This document shows positions 1-13,609 of a stretch of 64,000 nucleotides of DNA, one piece after another. The stretch comes from Zelopaecilomyces penicillatus. Taxonomy: Eukaryota > Ascomycota > Sordariomycetes > Hypocreales > Pseudodiploosporaceae. Both the position numbers and the translations under genes were made by a program. The notes under the pieces are model-generated. The model did not search any database and was not told where the DNA came from. It saw nothing but the letters and a program-made list of their open reading frames with translations. Within the stretch, counting starts at the first letter, position 1. Every line of letters starts with the position of its first letter. The DNA is taken from the NCBI GenBank assembly GCA_005765155.1, contig VCCP01000007.1:496001-560000 (forward strand). The letters run 5' to 3'.

Positions 1-3000
1 GGGCCGGAACTTTGCCCCTTTTCTGGAATTGATGCAATTCGCTTCTCCATATCCTGAACTATGGATGCCCAAGTAAACCAATCTTGATCCGGCATCCAGC
101 CGCACATTGAGAAGCTGGCATCACCTAAACTTTCAAAGTACTGAAGGTTAAGGTACGGCCAAGTCCCATACATGCCTTGTAAGGATATTGCTGACTCAAT
201 GACTGGAGTCAACCTGAGATATTCAACAGTCGACGCATCCTCTCGTATTTTGCTTTCCGTATTTCCGGTAATAGGGATACCATTTTCATATTGGTTGACC
301 TCTGGGGTTCCTGGGCTTGGCAGAACTTCGTCCATGAAAGTGTTTGGAGCTAAGAAACGAATTTCTGCAGATGGACTCATTGTTGAGGGAAACATATGAG
401 GGATATCAATAAATGACGGTTGACTGTTAGCTGGTAGAATTTCCGTAGCCCATCGCACTTGAAATTCGCCTTGAGTTGTTGTCGAAGTGGAGTGGTCACC
501 GTTCCCTCCTTTGGAATGATGTCCCATTCTTCTCCGTTTGTATGGATAAGCAACCTCGTTAACTGTGTCTGTGGATCTCTTAGCTGCAATTTGTGCGACA
601 TAGACAGGAGCATCCAACACCGCGACTTCTCCGGCAAGGAGACGACGTCCACGACGCCCGTCTTTTTTCTCGGGCAATCGTGAGATGTCGGACAGAATCA
701 ATTGTTCAGGAAAGTAGACCTGCGGATGAGTCTCCCTGATCTTTTCCAATAACCAGAGAGACTCTGGTGAGAATGCATCAAGACCTGGTAAAGTGATGAT
801 CTGACACTTTGTGAACAAGCCATTTCGACTTTGAAACCCATGCCAATGCTCCACCACCAACCTATCTTTCAACATGTTACTGAGAGCCCACTGACAGTCC
901 TTCATCTTTGGGACTGGCTCATGAGAGAATTTGGAATTCCAAACAGTTGCAAAGGCGATCCACATTGATTCTCCACCTGGAATAGCTCCCTTCAACCGGG
1001 AGAGCATGTCCGTCAGAGTGGAACATATGCGGTTGAAAACCTGCTGTCGTGATGCTCTTTTTTCATCTGTAATTCCACCTTGTGGATATGATTGGTCTTG
1101 CGGAAATTCTTTAGTAGCTTTCGCTGTATTCATAGTCCCAGTCACATCAATATTATGATGCGAATCATATAGTGTCGCCTCTAGCATGTCTTGAGAATGA
1201 TGTAAGTGGTTTGCCCTCCCATCTTTGTAGCGAGAATCAGTCGTTAGTTTTGATAGAGGAATCAACTTCGATAATCTCTTGGGATCGCTCGCCCTATCTA
1301 AAACATAAAATGACTGATCGTGACTTTTGGAAGGCTGAATCTGTCGCAATTGAAAAGTTTCGCTTTGAAGGAGTGCACTTGGCCCCCAGCTCAAGGAAGT
1401 TTTGACTCCTACTTCATTCTGTAGATCATAGGGCCCAATGATAAAATCATCATTCGATACGCTCGAAATCGAAACTGGGGGTTCGCTTTCTGCTAATGCC
1501 TCAACATTCAAAGGTGTATTCACATTGAAGGGCTCACGCGTCAAGCCCGCTGTACTTTCTGTTACGGCAGTAAGAACTGCTTTGTTCAATAGTCGTGTAT
1601 CTTGCGCCCACTTACTTGCAACTGCTTTTAAATATACCCCATTACCGTTTGAAAGCGATGTAGGTTTTCTTCCTCGACGGGGCGATCCCATTGCCAAAGC
1701 AGTATAGAGCGGGTTGCACGCGGTCTGCGATTTTTCAAGGTGATATTTTAGACCAACGTCATTCTTCCAGGTACGTCCGCATTTGTCACATTTCCACGGC
1801 TTGGAGATGAAAGCATCCCTGTCACAAGATATGTGCTGCCTACCACGGCCCCTCCCTCTTACTTTTTTGTCCCCCCGAATATGACCCATGCGTTTTGGTG
1901 ATGTGGTCGTCAGCGCCGAGGGATCCTTATCAATGAGAGTATCATCTTGGGCAGAGGTATAGCCCGTGACTTTTGTTGCTGATTGAACATTGTCTTTCGG
2001 AGAGTTGTCTTGTATGTATGGGGTTCGTCGCTGTTCCGAGCTGTTGGACTCTGCCAACGTTGGTGTTGGATCAAAATTTACTTTGAGTGAGATTATGAGT
2101 GAGTTCTTGCCTTCTTCAACCCCGCTTGATTTCCCAAGGCTTTCAATATGTTTGCCTTCTGTGCATCGATAATGGGGTTCATCTAGCGAATGTAGCTGTG
2201 GTTTTGTGTTCTTTCGTTGTCCTCGTTGTGTTATTCCGGTGGCGCAAAGCCGAGATAAAGTAACCGGTTGTTCTTGTGCTTGGGGAACACGCGAGAATTG
2301 CAGGAAGCCATATGACGGTGAACGAAAACCAGGTCCCCTGGAAGCTTCTGTATGCAAAGGTTCTGGGATGACGGACCCAATGGACGAGCTGGAATTTGGA
2401 GCGTCAACCTTTAACATTGAATAACGATAAGACGCAATTTTCCCAACCCTTGAGTGCTCGCTTCTAACTTGCAAATGTTTAACATTGAGGGGTTGAATGT
2501 CAGGCGTTGACATAGATGTGGTCATTGACGAAAGAAAGCGGGTGAAAGTTGTGCCTAGTGTCAGTCCATAAACATCTGGGTTTGTCAGACCGCTCTCACC
2601 AAAAGTCTGGACAGATCTTGCGATAACAGTAGGCAGAGGGAGGTCAGTCGTAGCCGGTGGTGCAACGGCCAGACGCGTGATGCTCGCATGCTGGGTAGGG
2701 GTTTGGTCTACTCCATCAATTCCGTCGTAAGTGCCTGATTCGAAAGATTTGCTTAGCCTGCCCGCCCGTTTCCCCGTTGCTAAAAATATTGACCAGTCCT
2801 TGGTTGTAAGATCTCGATTGAACTTAACGCAGTCCTTGAATACCCTGTTATCAAGCTTTGCTGCCACATACTGAATTGCATCCCGAGCGTTGAGAAATCT
2901 GCAAACTTTGGACACAACTTTCATCTGCCAGCGCATACCTAGAACGCCTAATTTTGCCTTGAGATCTTGCATGCGCATAACACCCCATGCTTTGCAGATA

Positions 3001-3961
3001 GCCATTATCGTGGTAGCCAGGGCGGTGTAATCAACAGATTCACCAGTCCATCGGGTGCGCCAGGGCACGGGTTCAAGATTGGTCGCCAAGATTTGACGTG
3101 AAAGTTTCATTTGCGTTTCGGGCTTGGCTGTGGCATCTCCATCCTTGGGCAATGGTGGTGCGAACGGTTTGAGCCATAACTTGCTGGTTTTGGTCCCTCT
3201 AACGAGAGTGGTTCGTTTCGTGATATACCCTTTCCTGACTAGTGCATCAGTTCGTTTCGGTACCGACCGTTTGTCCTGATCGACCAGACGTCCGAGGTCG
3301 CCCTGCAAAATCCCCTGCGACTTTTTTGAGGCTATTCCAAGGAGTAAAAGCCATTCAGAACGAGGCACGCGCTTGTAGTCTGCCGCATGGCCTGTAATGG
3401 CTTCCCACATGGCTGTATCTGATGCATAGATACTAATTTCGAGCACTCTGGCTGATTGTTTTATTCTAGGCTGGGATATAAGTTGCTGGTAAGCAACTGC
3501 TTCATTATTCTCTTCTGTTGGCTCCTCGCTTTCTTTGTAGCATCCATCACTTACATTCTCACAGACGCGCGACAGAGCCAGAGCTTCATCCATTTGTAAA
3601 TGATTGTACATCCTTTCGTAACCAACTGAAATATCATCTCTTTCAACAATCCATTTCCAAACACTCCCGATTGGTCGATCACTCAGCTCTAGCCCATGTA
3701 GAAGCTGAATGTGTTCGGATGAGCTTATAGTGTCACGGATAGTCTCAAGTAGATCAGGTATACTGCAACCTGCAGAACGGAGATGAGTACAAGATTTTCA
3801 ATCAATTTGGTTGAGAACGCGCAAATGGAGAACGGCCGCGCGTGCAGTGCATGCTCAAACACGCCATGGATGAGAAAAGCCTAAGCAGACTCACCTTGCT
3901 CGCCAGCACAGGATATTAGCATCAACACATGGGCAATCAGCCCCTCAAGCTCCCAGACCAT
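1..3961 (-). CDS. TFC3: TFIIIC B-box-binding subunit (Tfc3/tau138-like), 5' part; C-terminus beyond window
   Basis: DNA-binding subunit of TFIIIC, which recognises the B box of tRNA-type promoters in the nucleus and recruits TFIIIB and RNA polymerase III. Exon 1 is 3895-3961 (22 codons plus 1 nt), the intron 3770-3894 (125 nt, gtgagt...ctgcag), and exon 2 runs open from 3769 to position 1, giving 1278 residues so far. The start has an ideal context (ccaccATGG). The N-terminus (MVWELEGLIAHVLM...CAGEQG) resembles fungal Tfc3 starts. A B-block winged-helix region lies at about residues 160-222 (WLLLLGIASKKSQGILQGDL, then DKRSVPKR). A C2HC finger follows at 683-707 (C683, C686, H699, C707; WKCDKCGRTWKN), with AT-hook-like basic motifs on either side (RGRGRGR about 660-666; RRGRKP about 720). 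The middle is low-complexity, Ser/Thr-rich. No frameshift is visible. Family assignment is from recalled homologs. Confidence 0.87.
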
Positions 3962-4039
3962 GGTGGTTTCTAATGAATCAACAATCCCATCGTATAATGA
4001 GGGCTATGTAGAGCGAGAAACTCTGGATAGACCAGTATG
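3962..4039 (-). promoter_or_regulatory. Short upstream region of the TFC3-like gene
   Basis: Only about 80 bp of normal-composition DNA separates the TFC3 start codon from the A+T block. It includes the ccacc start context and an upstream ATG at about 3990 (minus strand) whose frame closes with TAG just before the main start. Most of the promoter must therefore lie inside the A+T wedge. No specific factor site is recognised. Confidence 0.4.
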
Positions 4040-5060
4040 AATATTTAATTAATGAGATTTCTATAGTTTATATATTAAAAGAAGGATTATTAATTTATTA
4101 ATTATATTTATTTATTTATTTATTTATAATTTACTTTATTAAAATTTAAAAAAAAAAATTATAAAAAGTTTTTATAATTTTATAATTTTAAAAAAAATAA
4201 AAAATAAAAATTAATAATAAATAATAAATAATAAATAATAAATAATAAATAATAAATAATAAATAATAAATAATAAATAATAAATAATAAATAATAAATA
4301 ATAAATAATAAATAATAAATAATAAATAATAAATAATAAATAATAAATAATAAATAATAAATAATAAATAATAAATAATAAATAATAAATAATAAATAAT
4401 AAATAATAAATAATAAATAATAAATAATAAATAATAAATAATAAATAATAAATAATAAATAATAAATAATAAATAATAAATAATAAATAATAAATAATAA
4501 ATAATAAATAATAAATAATAAATAATAAATAATAAATAATAAATAATAAATAATAAATAATAAATAATAAATAATAAATAATAAATAATAAATAATAAAT
4601 AATAAATAATAAATAATAAATAATAAATAATAAATAATAAATAATAAATATTTTTTATAATTTAAAAGTTAATTTATTATATTTTATATATTATATTATT
4701 AAAGAATTAATTAATAAATATAAATATAAAGATTTTATAATATTTTATAAATATAAACTTTAATATAAAAGCTATAATAAGCTAATCTTATAATTATTAT
4801 AAATAAATATTAAAAATAATAAAGATTTATTATAATATAAATTAATATATTTTTTTAAATAAAAACTAAAATTAAAATCAATAAAAATTAATTTAAAGAT
4901 TTAAAATTATAATAATTAATTATAAATCTATAAAAAAAGAATTTAATAAAAAATTATTTTTTATTATAATAATAATTATTATTCTTCTTTTTTTTAAAAT
5001 ATTAATAATAATATAAAACTAAAAAATAATAATACCTAATCTATTATTATATATTATAAT
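4040..5060. other. A+T wedge between divergent TFC3 and UFD4 genes
   Basis: Almost pure A+T sequence between two divergent genes. It holds a heptanucleotide array (4215-4650) flanked by unstructured A+T DNA, with no open frame. Composition changes abruptly at both ends (near 4045 and near 5060). It may be a RIP-mutated insertion or an expanded microsatellite. No protein echo could be read. Confidence 0.75.
4215..4650. repeat. Pure heptanucleotide array (AATAAAT)n, about 62 copies
   Basis: An uninterrupted period-7 tandem repeat of unit AATAAAT covers about 436 bp. Period 7 was checked at the left edge and follows through to 4650, where a T run ends it. No variant unit was seen. It is not a telomere repeat. 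Confidence 0.93.
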
Positions 5061-5891
5061 CCTTCTCTTTTTCATCTAAGCATTCCTATCCTTGGGTTCG
5101 ATATTCATCTGACAAGGTATAGATAATATGAAAGGCTTTCATGACCACTGAAAGGCACTCATCTCTGAGATACTCCTTAGGTTCATTACCCTATCATATT
5201 TCAAATGAATTGAAGAAGCTCCTCTTTTACCCCTGTACACTCTGTGGAGTCGACAGCTATTACTTATCCGCCACGCCATTCCTCCCGTCAATTTTGAGCA
5301 TACCCTCCTGATGGCGTAGTTTGGGCATGGCAGAACAAAATTCGGCAGTTGATAACGAAGCGCGACTTCTCCTTTCATCGCCCTTACCCTCGACACCTGC
5401 CGTTCATGCAACAGTTGCGAGCACGTCTGTCTTACCCACTCCCCAGAGGTACGGCACATCTTTCTCCAACTCTCAGTTAGTCGCAACACGTCCAGCTTTC
5501 CTCTTTGTCTATGATCATACGCTATGTACCTCGTCAAATAATGTCGTTGGAACCCTTCTTACTTTCTTATCTGTTACTCTTATCGGATTTTGTTGACTCT
5601 GCATTTGCCTCAGCCACATCCAGCTTTCAGTCTACTCATAGCCTGCCCCAACATCGCGTAACCAACTTCTTACCGTTACTCTCATGTTCCTCTTCTCCGC
5701 GCATGATGTTCTGTAGCCCATATTTCTTCCTGTTGACTTGGATGCTCCTGGCTTTCTTCTCTATGATCGGAACTGTCATTTTTCACTATCCTTGTTGATT
5801 CTTGTTGACCTCGCAAGCCCTCCTCACCCACTTGGAAGGCATAGGTCGCTGACATAGATATTTACTCTACAAACTATCGTACCAGGTGCTC
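5061..5891 (+). promoter_or_regulatory. Upstream/leader region of the UFD4-like gene
   Basis: This 0.8 kb stretch of balanced composition has long pyrimidine-rich runs on the plus strand (about 5340-5800), common in filamentous fungal promoters and leaders. Short open frames exist on both strands but show no recognisable protein and overlap each other, so I treat the region as non-coding. No TATA box or factor site is claimed. A 5'-UTR intron cannot be excluded. Confidence 0.45.
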
Positions 5892-8800
5892 ATGTCTTTT
5901 AGAATAACCAGAGCCTCAGCCCGTCAAGCTGCGAGCCGGGCAGCTCAATCCTCGAACGTTCCAGCCAGTACAGTCCCTGCCCAACCTGTGGCTGACAACC
6001 CCACTGCTACGATCGTTTCGCCACCATCTTGCAAACGAACGGCTTCCGCGGCTGAACATAATACTGCATTATTTGCAGGGCCAAGCTCTTCTCGACGCCG
6101 TTCCAAGAGACAGAAGATCTCTGACGCTGCTGTGAATATATCAACACCATCAAACTCCCAACAAGAAGGCAGCGCTGCCGCTGTCATGGACAGTACTGAG
6201 TAAGTTGGCTTCATTTTACATTCTGTACCTGCGCTTAAGTTGACGCGTTGCGACAGTGCCCCATCTGGCTCCATGCCACCTGCCGAGAATGCGACGTTAT
6301 CTATACCTGTAGGAAGGAAATCTAACAGGTATAGAAAAGCACATATCGAATCGCAAGGTTAGTTCATATTTTGCTATCAACTGTGGCTACTGAGATATAG
6401 GATGTTGATTGAGCTAGTAGACTCTTCTTCGAAAACCTCCCATGAGATGCGAAGATCTAGACAGCCAACACAAAGCCGCGAAGAAGAAGGTACGACGATC
6501 ATGAGTGGGACAGAATACAACAACAAAGCCGTAGTCATCAACTCACCGTCACCGCTGCCCCATGTAGAAGGTACTGCTAACTACAGTGAAGAGCCTGATT
6601 ATGATTATGAGGAAGATGAAGATGAAGAGGACGGCAACGGTGGCGGTGCTGATGCTGAGCATGACACGCAAGACGATCGGGAGGATGATCATGACCCTTT
6701 TGCTGGCTTCGGTATACCAGGAGGCTCACATTCTGGTCTCTCAAGCACTCTTCGTGCGCTTACCGGGATGATGTCGGGCTTATCGGTCCGACTTCGAGAA
6801 CTTCTCAACCATATACGACAGGACGATCTATCGATTCAAGTGATTGCACTCCAAGAGCTATCCGAGATTCTTCTGGTATCTAACGAGGACAACTTGTCGG
6901 GACATTTTTCTCCTGATGCGTTTGTAAAAGAGCTAGTTATCTTGATGACTAACGATGACAGCCCTGAAGTAATGCTTTTAGCATGTCGTTGTCTTGCGAA
7001 CCTGATGGAGGCCCTGCCAGCAAGCGTTGCTAATGTTGTTTATGGGAATGCTGTTCCCGTTTTGTGTCAGAAACTCCTTGAGATCTCCTTTATAGACCTT
7101 GCCGAACAAGCCCTGAGCACTCTGGAGAATATATCAGTGGAGTATCCTTCCAGCATAGTTCGCGAAGGCGGACTAACCGCTTGCCTGTCATATCTTGATT
7201 TTTTTGCTACGAGTACTCAGAGGACTGCGGTTACCATTGCGGCAAACTGCTGTCGAAATATTGCTGATGATTCTTTCCCTGTCGTCAGAGATGTCATGCC
7301 TACGCTTCTCAATGTCCTGAGCAGTAACGACCAACGAGTAGTGGAGCAGGCATCTCTATGTGTGTCTGGTATTGTTGAAAGCTTCAAGTACGAACCCGCA
7401 AAGCTGGAGGAGCTTGTGAGTGTTGATTTATTACGTGCCGTTTTACGCCTTCTTCTTCCAGGCACCACAAATCATATTGGGCCCAACATTCATACTCAGT
7501 TTCTCCGCGTCTTAGCCTTTGCTGCTCGAGCAAGCCCTCGTTTGTCCGCGGAGCTTTTCAAACTCAATGTAGTTGAGACACTATACCAAATTCTAACCGG
7601 TGTGTCACCGCCTATTGAGACCGAAAACGTGGGTTCAAAACTTGACAGTGTGATGATTATGCAAGCACTTATCCATCGACCTCGCGAGCAGATTGTGGAG
7701 ACACTCAATGTTATCTGTGAATTGCTCCCAGGATTACCGGGGACAGACGATTTCTCCACGAAGTTGCCATTGGGGCTTCATGGTGCGACGGACTCAATCG
7801 ACCTGTCTCCCGCGACTGGAAGAGATCAGCGTGTGCCGAATATGGACCGGCTTAATCTCCTCCAAGATTGCAACATAGAAGTTCGCCGATTTGTGCTAAT
7901 CATATTCCCAACCCTTACCGATGCATTTTCCAGCACTGTCAATCTCAGTGTTCGCCAGAAGGTCTTGACAGCTCAGCTGAAAATGCTCTCTAATATTGAT
8001 GAGAGTATTCTCGCAGAGGCGCTGATACCAGTCCCTTACGCCTCATTTCTGGCTTCTATTTTATCACAGCAAGACCATCCGTCACTGGTTATGTTGGGCC
8101 TGCAAGCAACAGAGCTGCTTTTAAGACGTCTCGAGAAGATCTATCGATATCAACTGTATCGCGAGGGTGTTATATATGAGATTCAAAATCTAGCATCTGA
8201 TAACCAACATATTGATGACCAACAAGACTGTTTGGACGCAACCGATGCTTCTCAAGCGCACAATTATACCGGCACAAGGGATGTTAATGAATCTCCATCG
8301 CATGAATCGGAATGTGACAGGGACGGGGACGGGGACGAAGACGATGAGGTGGGGAGGGACGATAAAGAGCCTCAGTCTTCCAATGATGAAGATGGTGATT
8401 CTGACAACGAGGACAATGAGCCTGATGTTTATGCAGGCGAAATGTCTCCTATGAGTTCTCGAGCCTCGACTCTCTCTCCTGACATGCTTGCTAGTCGTTT
8501 CAACTCTAGTGTTCCATCAATGAAATCGCGTATTCGGAATGTGGCAAAGAGGTTTCTGGAACTTCATGAAAAGGGAGATCACGGGCAGGTTATGAAAGCC
8601 AAAGCCACGAGTATTTTGGTTGCATTATCTACTTTAGCAGAGGAGCTTGAAGCCTTCTTCTTGAAACGAACATCTGTCCACTTGGTGCCAGAAAATGGGA
8701 AAAATCTCTTCCTGAAGCTCGCCTCCTATTTCGACAACGATATCTTCGAAAGTGTCACCAGCGCGGAGCTTCTGGCTTCGGGCATGGTTCGAGCGTTGCT

Positions 8801-11800
8801 GGAAGTGTTCAGCAACCAGGACGAGAAACTAGCTCAGGCTGCGCAAGCTACGTTTTTAGAGGTCTTCATGGGGCATGCTGCAAAACCCAAATCAAAAACC
8901 GCAACAGCTGAGTCGGCAACACCCTTCAGTGTCATGATACACAAGTTACAAGATTTGCTCAGCAGGTCTGAACATTTTGAGGTTATCACTGTACATCATA
9001 GCACATATGATGGAAATCGCAGCAGTCCCGCCTCAATGCTGGGCAAGCAAATTAGGCTTCGATTGGTTGCGGACAATGAGTCAAATATTCCTCGCCCTTA
9101 CCGAAACATTATGGTGTCTATTCATGCAATCGCCACATTCAAATCTCTCGATGACTATCTTCGTCCACGTTTTAGTCTGGCGGAACGACCTCGTGGTATG
9201 CGAAGAGACGGTCTATCCCGGGCTCTGGCTGCAATGGCTGGCTCCGGGGGGCTAACTTCAAGTAGCTCAGTTTCAACTCGACTTGCGGAACGATCGCTCT
9301 ATTCATCAACTCCTGCCCTCCCTCCACCACCTCCTCCACCTCCTTTAACACAATGTAATTCCACTATAAGTCCTTCGAGCTCACGGCAAATGTGGAGGCA
9401 AGCAGACAGGACAACACCAGGTTTGGATAGGTCGGTGGCACTCGATCGATCTGTCAGCCCGTATCGGGAAAAGACTGGCGTACGACGCTCAACTCGACGC
9501 CATCCAAACGCCGGTGACACCTCTGCTCCACCACCTCCTTCTCTAGGAGATGAGAATAAACAATCTATGAACGTGTTGGAATGTGCAGACGAGAATCAAT
9601 TAGTTGAGGAAGGGGAAGTTGACAACAGCGCCTTGGACGCGATTGTTGGTGAACTAGATGAAGATATGGACGATAGGGGAATCACGGATCCTTCTGCTGT
9701 AAACTTGGAGTTTGCCACTGGTGGCAACATCACCGCTCGAGAAGATGATGGAACCAGAGACTCAACGTTGATGGGCTCAAGTGTTAATCGCAATGACTTT
9801 CAGTTGTCAGGTCACACTACCCTGCCGGGTTCACACTCTTCTTCAAAACCTATGTCCTACGCTTCAGCGCTGCAAACCGTGCCTCAAGATTGGCACATTG
9901 AGTTTAGTTTAGACGAAGCGGTGATCCCGAACGAGACAACTATATATCGTGCGGTGCATACTTCGGCTACCGGCTGTGCCAGTCACAGCAATAGAAGCGT
10001 ATGGTCATCAACTCACACAATCAAATTCCGCCGGGTTTCTGGACCACCCCCAACGGAGTCCTTATCTCTGGTATTGAATGCTGAAACCGAGGAGGAGCTT
10101 GAGAACGGCATTCCCTCATCTCTCACAGGGCACCCCGCTACATCATCTATTTTGCGCCTTCTGAATATTCTTCATGAGTTAAATACAAATATCGAGGATG
10201 TACTCGTTGAGAACAACCACCACGTTGTCAATCTGCACATGGAGCCATTATCGCAATTTGTGAACACCAAACTCACCGCGAAATTAAACCGCCAGCTTGA
10301 AGAACCCTTGATCGTCGCTAGCAGTTGTCTGCCAAGCTGGTCCGAAGATTTGGCGCGTCTATATCCGTTCCTGTTTCCCTTCGAGACCCGCCATCTCTTT
10401 CTCCAGTCAACATCCTTTGGGTACGCTCGGTCGATGGCAAGATGGCAAGTCGCGCAGTCAGTGGAAGAAAATCGTCGTGATCGGAATAATGAACGGCCAT
10501 TTCTTGGGCGACTTCAAAGGCAGAAGGTTCGAATATCCAGGCTCAAAATTCTAGAGTCTGCATTGAAAGTCATGGAACTATATGGTGCATCTCAAAGTAT
10601 ACTAGAAGTCGAATACTTTGAGGAAGTTGGTACTGGCCTTGGCCCAACTCTTGAGTTCTACTCAACAGTGTCCAAGGAGTTTTCAAAGAAGAAGCTGAAG
10701 CTTTGGCGTGAGGTTGACACCGCTAGTTTGGACGATTATGCCTCTGGTCAAACTGGTCTTTTCCCTCGACCCGTCAGCCCCAAAGAGCTTTCTACCCCCA
10801 ATGGAGAACGTACCCTTCATCTGTTCAGGATGCTGGGCAAGTTTGTCGCTCGGTCCATGATCGACTCCCGGATAATTGATATACACTTCAATCCTTTTTT
10901 TTTTCGCATTGGGGATGCCACATTGACAGGTGTCAAGCCTTCTCTAGGGGCGGTCAAAGTCGTCGATCCAGGTCTCGCCCGTTCGTTGAAAACTATCAAA
11001 AAGTTTGCTTTGGCAAAGAAAGAGATTGACGAGGATCCCAACCGGACACCAGCTCAGAAGGTGACAGATACCGAGAACATTGTCATCGATAACGTTCAAC
11101 TTGAGGAACTCTGCCTGGACTTTACTTTACCAGGCTACCCTGATATTGAACTTGAGGCTAATGGTTCTCACAAGCGTGTTACTATGGATAACGTCGATGT
11201 TTATCTAGAAAGGGTCATTGACTTGACACTAGGATCTGGCGTTTTACACCAGGTCATGGCGTTTAGCGCTGGATTCTCTCAAGTTTTCCCCTTTGCAGCA
11301 CTACGGGCATTTACACCAGATGAACTGGTGTCTTTGTTTGGACGAGTAGAAGAAGACTGGACTCTCGAGAGTATGAACAATTCGCATCGGTGTGGAAATG
11401 ATGTCTATGCTAATTATTGTTTAGCGCTCACTGACTCCATCAAAGCAGACCACGGCTACAACATGGACAGCCGTAGCGTCAAGAACTTGCTTCAGACAAT
11501 GAGTAAGCTAGATCTAGCACAGCGCCGAGAATTCTTGCAGTTCACAACAGGAAGTCCCAAGCTTCCCATTGGAGGTATGTTACTGGCTATGCCCAATGCG
11601 GAGCTTTACTGATTGGTTTTACAAGGATTCAAAAGCCTTACACCGATGTTCACCGTGGTTTGCAAACCAAGCGAATCCCCTTACACAAACGACGATTATT
11701 TGCCCAGTGTAATGACTTGCGTGAACTATCTGAAGTTGCCTGACTATACTACGTTGGAAATTTTGAAGAAGCGGCTCTTCGTGGCTATCAAAGAAGGCCA

Positions 11801-11822
11801 AGGTGCCTTCCACTTGTCGTAA
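5892..11822 (+). CDS. UFD4: HECT-type E3 ubiquitin ligase, Ufd4/TRIP12 family
   Basis: Transfers ubiquitin from E2 through a catalytic thioester; family members act in the ubiquitin-fusion-degradation and N-degron routes. Exons by splice sites and phase: 5892-6199, 6257-6357, 6418-11574, 11626-11822; introns 57, 60 and 51 nt; product 1920 residues. The start is the first ATG after an in-frame TGA. N-terminus is basic and low-complexity (RRRSKRQK). An acidic patch (about 195-230) precedes the conserved segment GLSSTLRALTGMMSG, followed by armadillo-type helices to about 740. A second acidic stretch (about 764-811) and a poly-Pro run follow. HECT covers about 1500-1920, with LPSVMTCVNYLKL containing Cys1887, 33 residues from the end, and terminus GAFHLS. 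The catalytic Cys is in the short last exon, so the long open frame alone lacks it. Intact; length fits filamentous fungal homologs. Confidence 0.95.
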
Positions 11823-12330
11823 ATATATGGCGTGAGGCGTCGTTGAATATATTATGTTTATTAAAGTAATGGCCCAGGGTATCCATACCGCCACGTGTTT
11901 GTAGGTCTTCGGAAAGGAAATCGATGAGAGAAGAGCCCCTTGTTTTATTGCCCCCACCTGGAGATGATTGAATAGGGAGATGGAAGCGATAAATCTTTAG
12001 TTTACAAACAGCTATGGTATAGGGTAAATGTTGGTTGCTTTTGTTCTCTGTATAAGCTTGTTAGTATCATCATCCATGCATCAAGTTCCTTGCAATGAAC
12101 GAAGCGGTCATAGGTAAGCAAATACGTAAGCTAGGTGTGTTTTCATTTGCACACTTGGATAGCCAGATTCGCGAAGCTCAAGAATGTAGGGATTTTGCGC
12201 TGATGCTAATGCTTTTGAAGAAAAGCTCGCAACTACCCGTTGGTGTGGTCTTCGTGTGGGGCACAATTAGGCAACCAAGAGGCATACCTCTTAGTTGGCC
12301 CAAAAATCCCTAGTATACCTAAAAATTCAG
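11823..12330. other. 3' flank of UFD4; no supported gene
   Basis: About 0.5 kb of balanced DNA falling to A+T at 12330. It includes a candidate 3'-UTR and an unconvincing 72-codon open frame (12095-12313) without a recognisable domain. An imperfect hairpin lies at 12271-12299 (arms AACCAAGAGG and CCTCTTAGTT, loop CATA). No polyadenylation site is asserted. Confidence 0.55.
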
Positions 12331-13600
<1,270 letters not shown>

Positions 13601-13609
13601 TTTCTTTTT

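Noticed and set aside
172..3730. Many plus-strand short open frames opposite the TFC3-like gene
   Set aside because: They lie antisense to one continuous minus-strand coding exon with clear family motifs and show no domain of their own.
4215..4650. Heptamer array as a telomere or CRISPR array
   Set aside because: The unit AATAAAT is not TTAGGG-like, is internal, and has no spacers.
5085..5120. GGGTTCGAT word resembling a tRNA T-loop
   Set aside because: The flanking bases cannot form a T-stem and no acceptor stem or anticodon arm is present.
5139..5798. Overlapping short open frames on both strands upstream of UFD4
   Set aside because: No recognisable protein, mutual overlap and a pyrimidine-rich promoter-like setting; coding is not supported.
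6402..6417. ATG at 6402 as the UFD4 start
   Set aside because: Two upstream exons with good splice sites give a typical N-terminus in frame, and this ATG falls in the predicted intron.
12095..12313. 72-codon plus-strand open frame after UFD4
   Set aside because: No domain, no similarity recognised, ends at the A+T border; kept only as a remark.
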